Both the position numbers and the translations under genes were made by a program. This document shows positions 10,863 to 12,505 of a stretch of DNA of 12,505 nucleotides, one piece after another (positions within the stretch are counted from its first letter, which is position 1; each line of letters starts with the position of its first letter). The notes beneath the pieces were generated by a model that saw nothing but the letters and a program-made list of their open reading frames with translations, did no database searches and was not told the DNA's origin. The stretch is taken from the NCBI GenBank assembly GCA_046262315.1, contig JBHEMZ010000066.1, forward strand, positions 1 through 12,505, read 5' to 3'. The stretch is from JACVRM01 sp046262315 (GTDB lineage: Bacteria > Actinomycetota > Thermoleophilia > Gaiellales > Gaiellaceae).

Positions 10863-12505
10863 TCACGCCGCCTCGCGCAGTGCCTCCAGCTTCGGACGCA
10901 CCTGGGCGACCATCGCCAGGTTCTTCTTCCGCTCGTAGCGCTCGAGCGCTTGCTCGAGCGTGTCGGCGGCCTCGCGGAGGCGACCAGCCGCGCGGCGAAC
11001 CTGCGCGAGGTCGCAGAGCGCGTCGCCCTGGAAGTTCAGGCCGTCCATGCGCTCGACGATCGCGAGCGCCTCGCGCGCCAGCCGCTCCGCCTCCGCGAGC
11101 TCGCCGCGGTCGGCATGGACGAGCGCCTGGACCTGACGCCAGAGCGCCTGGGTGAGGAGATCGTCCTCGCTGCCGAGCTCGCGACCGCGTTGGGCGAGGG
11201 GCTCGGCTTCGTCGTGGCGACCGAGGGCGCACAGAGAGCGCCCGAGTGTCGGCGCGTACGTCGAGAGCAGCGCCCAGCTGCCCCGCGCCTCCAACATGTC
11301 GCAGGCCTGCCGGAGGTAGTCGGCCGCGCTCGCGTGGTCTCCGGAGAGCGTGGCGATCTCAGCGAGTTGTTCCGAGCCGACTTCATCGATCCCGAGCTCA
11401 CGCAGCCGCTCGCTCGCGGAACGCGCGATCGCCGAAGCCTCCTCGAAGCGGGCGAGCATGGCGAGGAGCTGCGCGCGACGGAGCTGCGCCCAAGGGTCGG
11501 GGTTTGTGGGAAGGACCGAATCGAGCGTTTCGAGCGCCTCGTCCGCCGGTCGCGGCCCGATAACGAGTGCCACCGTCAGCCCGCTTCGCCCCACGGGGTA
11601 GTCGTGGCCGGCGAGCCGCCAGTGGTGGAGAGACTGCTCCGCTGCGTGCGCCCACTCCTCGAAGCGGCCGAGGGAGTTCGCGACGCCGTGCCCGATTAAG
11701 TACCACACGCGGCCGAGCGCCGCGTGGTCCTCGACCTCCTCGAGAAGGGGCAAGGCAGCACGCGCGCGCCGCTCCACTTCATCGACTACATCGTCTCCGA
11801 GTTGTAAGCGTGCATAGGCGCCGACGACGAGAGCAAGAGCCTCTCCTGCGCGGTCGCCTGCCTCGCGCGCCTGCAGCGCGACGCGCTCGGCATTGGCCGC
11901 TGCCTCGGCCGGCGCGAACCATTCGTCGACCGCCTGGATCTCGAGGTCAACGTCGACGCGCAAAGGCCGGATCAGCTCAAGCGCGCGTTCGACCAGCGGC
12001 CTGCCGGCTCGGTGATCCCCGCGCCAGATGGCGCGACGGCCGCCCGCGGCGAGCCGCTCGCCCGCGCGCTCGGCGAGCGCAGCGTCGGGCCGCCCGAGCT
12101 CCGCCTTGTAGCGCGCGGCCTGCTCGAGGTGGTAGCCGAGGATCTCGTCCAGCTCGACGAGGTCGCTCGCGCGCTTCTCTAGCCACGCGGCGAAGCGCTC
12201 GTGCAGCTCGGCGCGTGTCGCCTTCGGCAGCGCGTCGTAGGCGGCGTCCCTGATCAGCAGGTGGCGGAAGCGGAAGGCATCCTCGCCCGGGAGCTGCGGC
12301 GTGTCCGGGCGCAGGAGCGCCTTGCGGACGAGCGACGCGAGCCGCGGCGCGACCTGGCCGTCGTCCGAGAGCGCCTGCACCGCCGTCCGGTGGAAGAGCT
12401 CGCCCTCGACGGCGCCGCGCTCGAGCACCGATCGCTCCGGCTGCTCGAGCCCGTCGAGGCGCGCCGCGAGCAGCGCCTTCAGGTTCGGAGGAACAGCGAC
12501 GTCGC
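10863..12505 (-). CDS. AAA-ATPase/TPR signalling protein, C-terminal part (5' end beyond the window)
   Basis: The frame is open at the window edge, and 546 residues are visible. The first 70 or so (PPNLKALLAARLDGLEQPER, then SVLERGAVEGELFHR) match the end of the AAA/STAND-type ATPase module found in class III adenylate cyclase and serine/threonine kinase fusions. FRFRHLLIRDAAYDAL is the conserved winged-helix segment. From about residue 130 to the end the sequence is a series of helical pairs typical of TPR repeats, such as ALALVVGAYARLQLGD, ALGRVWYLIGHGVANSLGRF, LCALGRHDEAEPLAQRGREL and LAEAERLAREALAIVERMDG. The Walker motifs and any catalytic N-terminal domain lie outside the window. It probably senses or relays signals through protein contacts in the cytosol; the specific role is unknown. 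Confidence 0.85.
   Translation of the reverse strand, partial: DVAVPPNLKALLAARLDGLEQPERSVLERGAVEGELFHRTAVQALSDDGQVAPRLASLVRKALLRPDTPQLPGEDAFRFRHLLIRDAAYDALPKATRAELHERFAAWLEKRASDLVELDEILGYHLEQAARYKAELGRPDAALAERAGERLAAGGRRAIWRGDHRAGRPLVERALELIRPLRVDVDLEIQAVDEWFAPAEAAANAERVALQAREAGDRAGEALALVVGAYARLQLGDDVVDEVERRARAALPLLEEVEDHAALGRVWYLIGHGVANSLGRFEEWAHAAEQSLHHWRLAGHDYPVGRSGLTVALVIGPRPADEALETLDSVLPTNPDPWAQLRRAQLLAMLARFEEASAIARSASERLRELGIDEVGSEQLAEIATLSGDHASAADYLRQACDMLEARGSWALLSTYAPTLGRSLCALGRHDEAEPLAQRGRELGSEDDLLTQALWRQVQALVHADRGELAEAERLAREALAIVERMDGLNFQGDALCDLAQVRRAAGRLREAADTLEQALERYERKKNLAMVAQVRPKLEALREAA

Noticed and set aside
10806..11699. Plus-strand open frame of 297 codons opposite the AAA/TPR gene
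   Set aside because: It mirrors the minus-strand TPR coding sequence. The minus strand has clear TPR helices and the winged-helix segment, whereas the plus frame has no motif.

Overview
The window is GC-rich, with many GTG/TTG starts and high third-position GC. Its gene families (DUF4386 membrane protein, AAA/TPR signalling ATPase, small secreted Cys proteins, ArsM-like methyltransferase) suggest an actinobacterium, perhaps of the Thermoleophilia. That placement is an inference from style and content; no rRNA or other marker gene is present.

Layout. (1) 1-1435: a short hypothetical gene is coupled to an ArsM-like SAM methyltransferase. The methyltransferase frame is interrupted by one UGA exactly where the family has a conserved Cys. 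The frame continues for 60 more codons, and a bacterial-SECIS-like hairpin follows the UGA, so it is best read as a selenoprotein. A second, decayed methyltransferase overlaps its stop. (2) 1408-2762: a small nuclease-like gene on the minus strand, then an intergenic region rich in palindromes and repeats. Next comes a strong sigma70-type promoter driving a small secreted protein with two Cys/EF-hand-like repeats, apparently starting at AUA. (3) 2812-3531: a DUF4386 membrane protein.

(4) 3532-10680 is an integration hotspot. It holds two 3' fragments of a tRNA-Ala(CGC)-like gene, three 3' fragments of a tRNA-Arg(CCT)-like gene and one minus-strand 3' fragment of a tRNA-Thr(GGT)-like gene. All begin at the anticodon loop, as expected of tyrosine-recombinase attachment-site scars. 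Several are accompanied by short TGG-type repeats spaced 10-12 bp. The segments between the scars hold accessory genes and debris: an HsdM N-terminal stub, a decayed secreted-protein tail, an intact secreted Cys protein, a frameshifted gene, an Mrr-type endonuclease cut off exactly at an attachment scar, a PD40 propeller fragment, a Cys-rich orphan and an XRE regulator.

The main intact cargo is a two-gene cassette (5682-7729): an RNase J-like beta-CASP metallo-beta-lactamase protein whose stop overlaps the start of a PD-(D/E)XK-like protein. It lies between two tRNA-Arg scars and beside restriction-modification remnants, which makes it a candidate uncharacterised nuclease or defence module. 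(5) 10863-12505: the C-terminal part of a large AAA-ATPase/TPR protein on the minus strand, running off the window.

No integrase gene, intact tRNA, rRNA or CRISPR array is visible.
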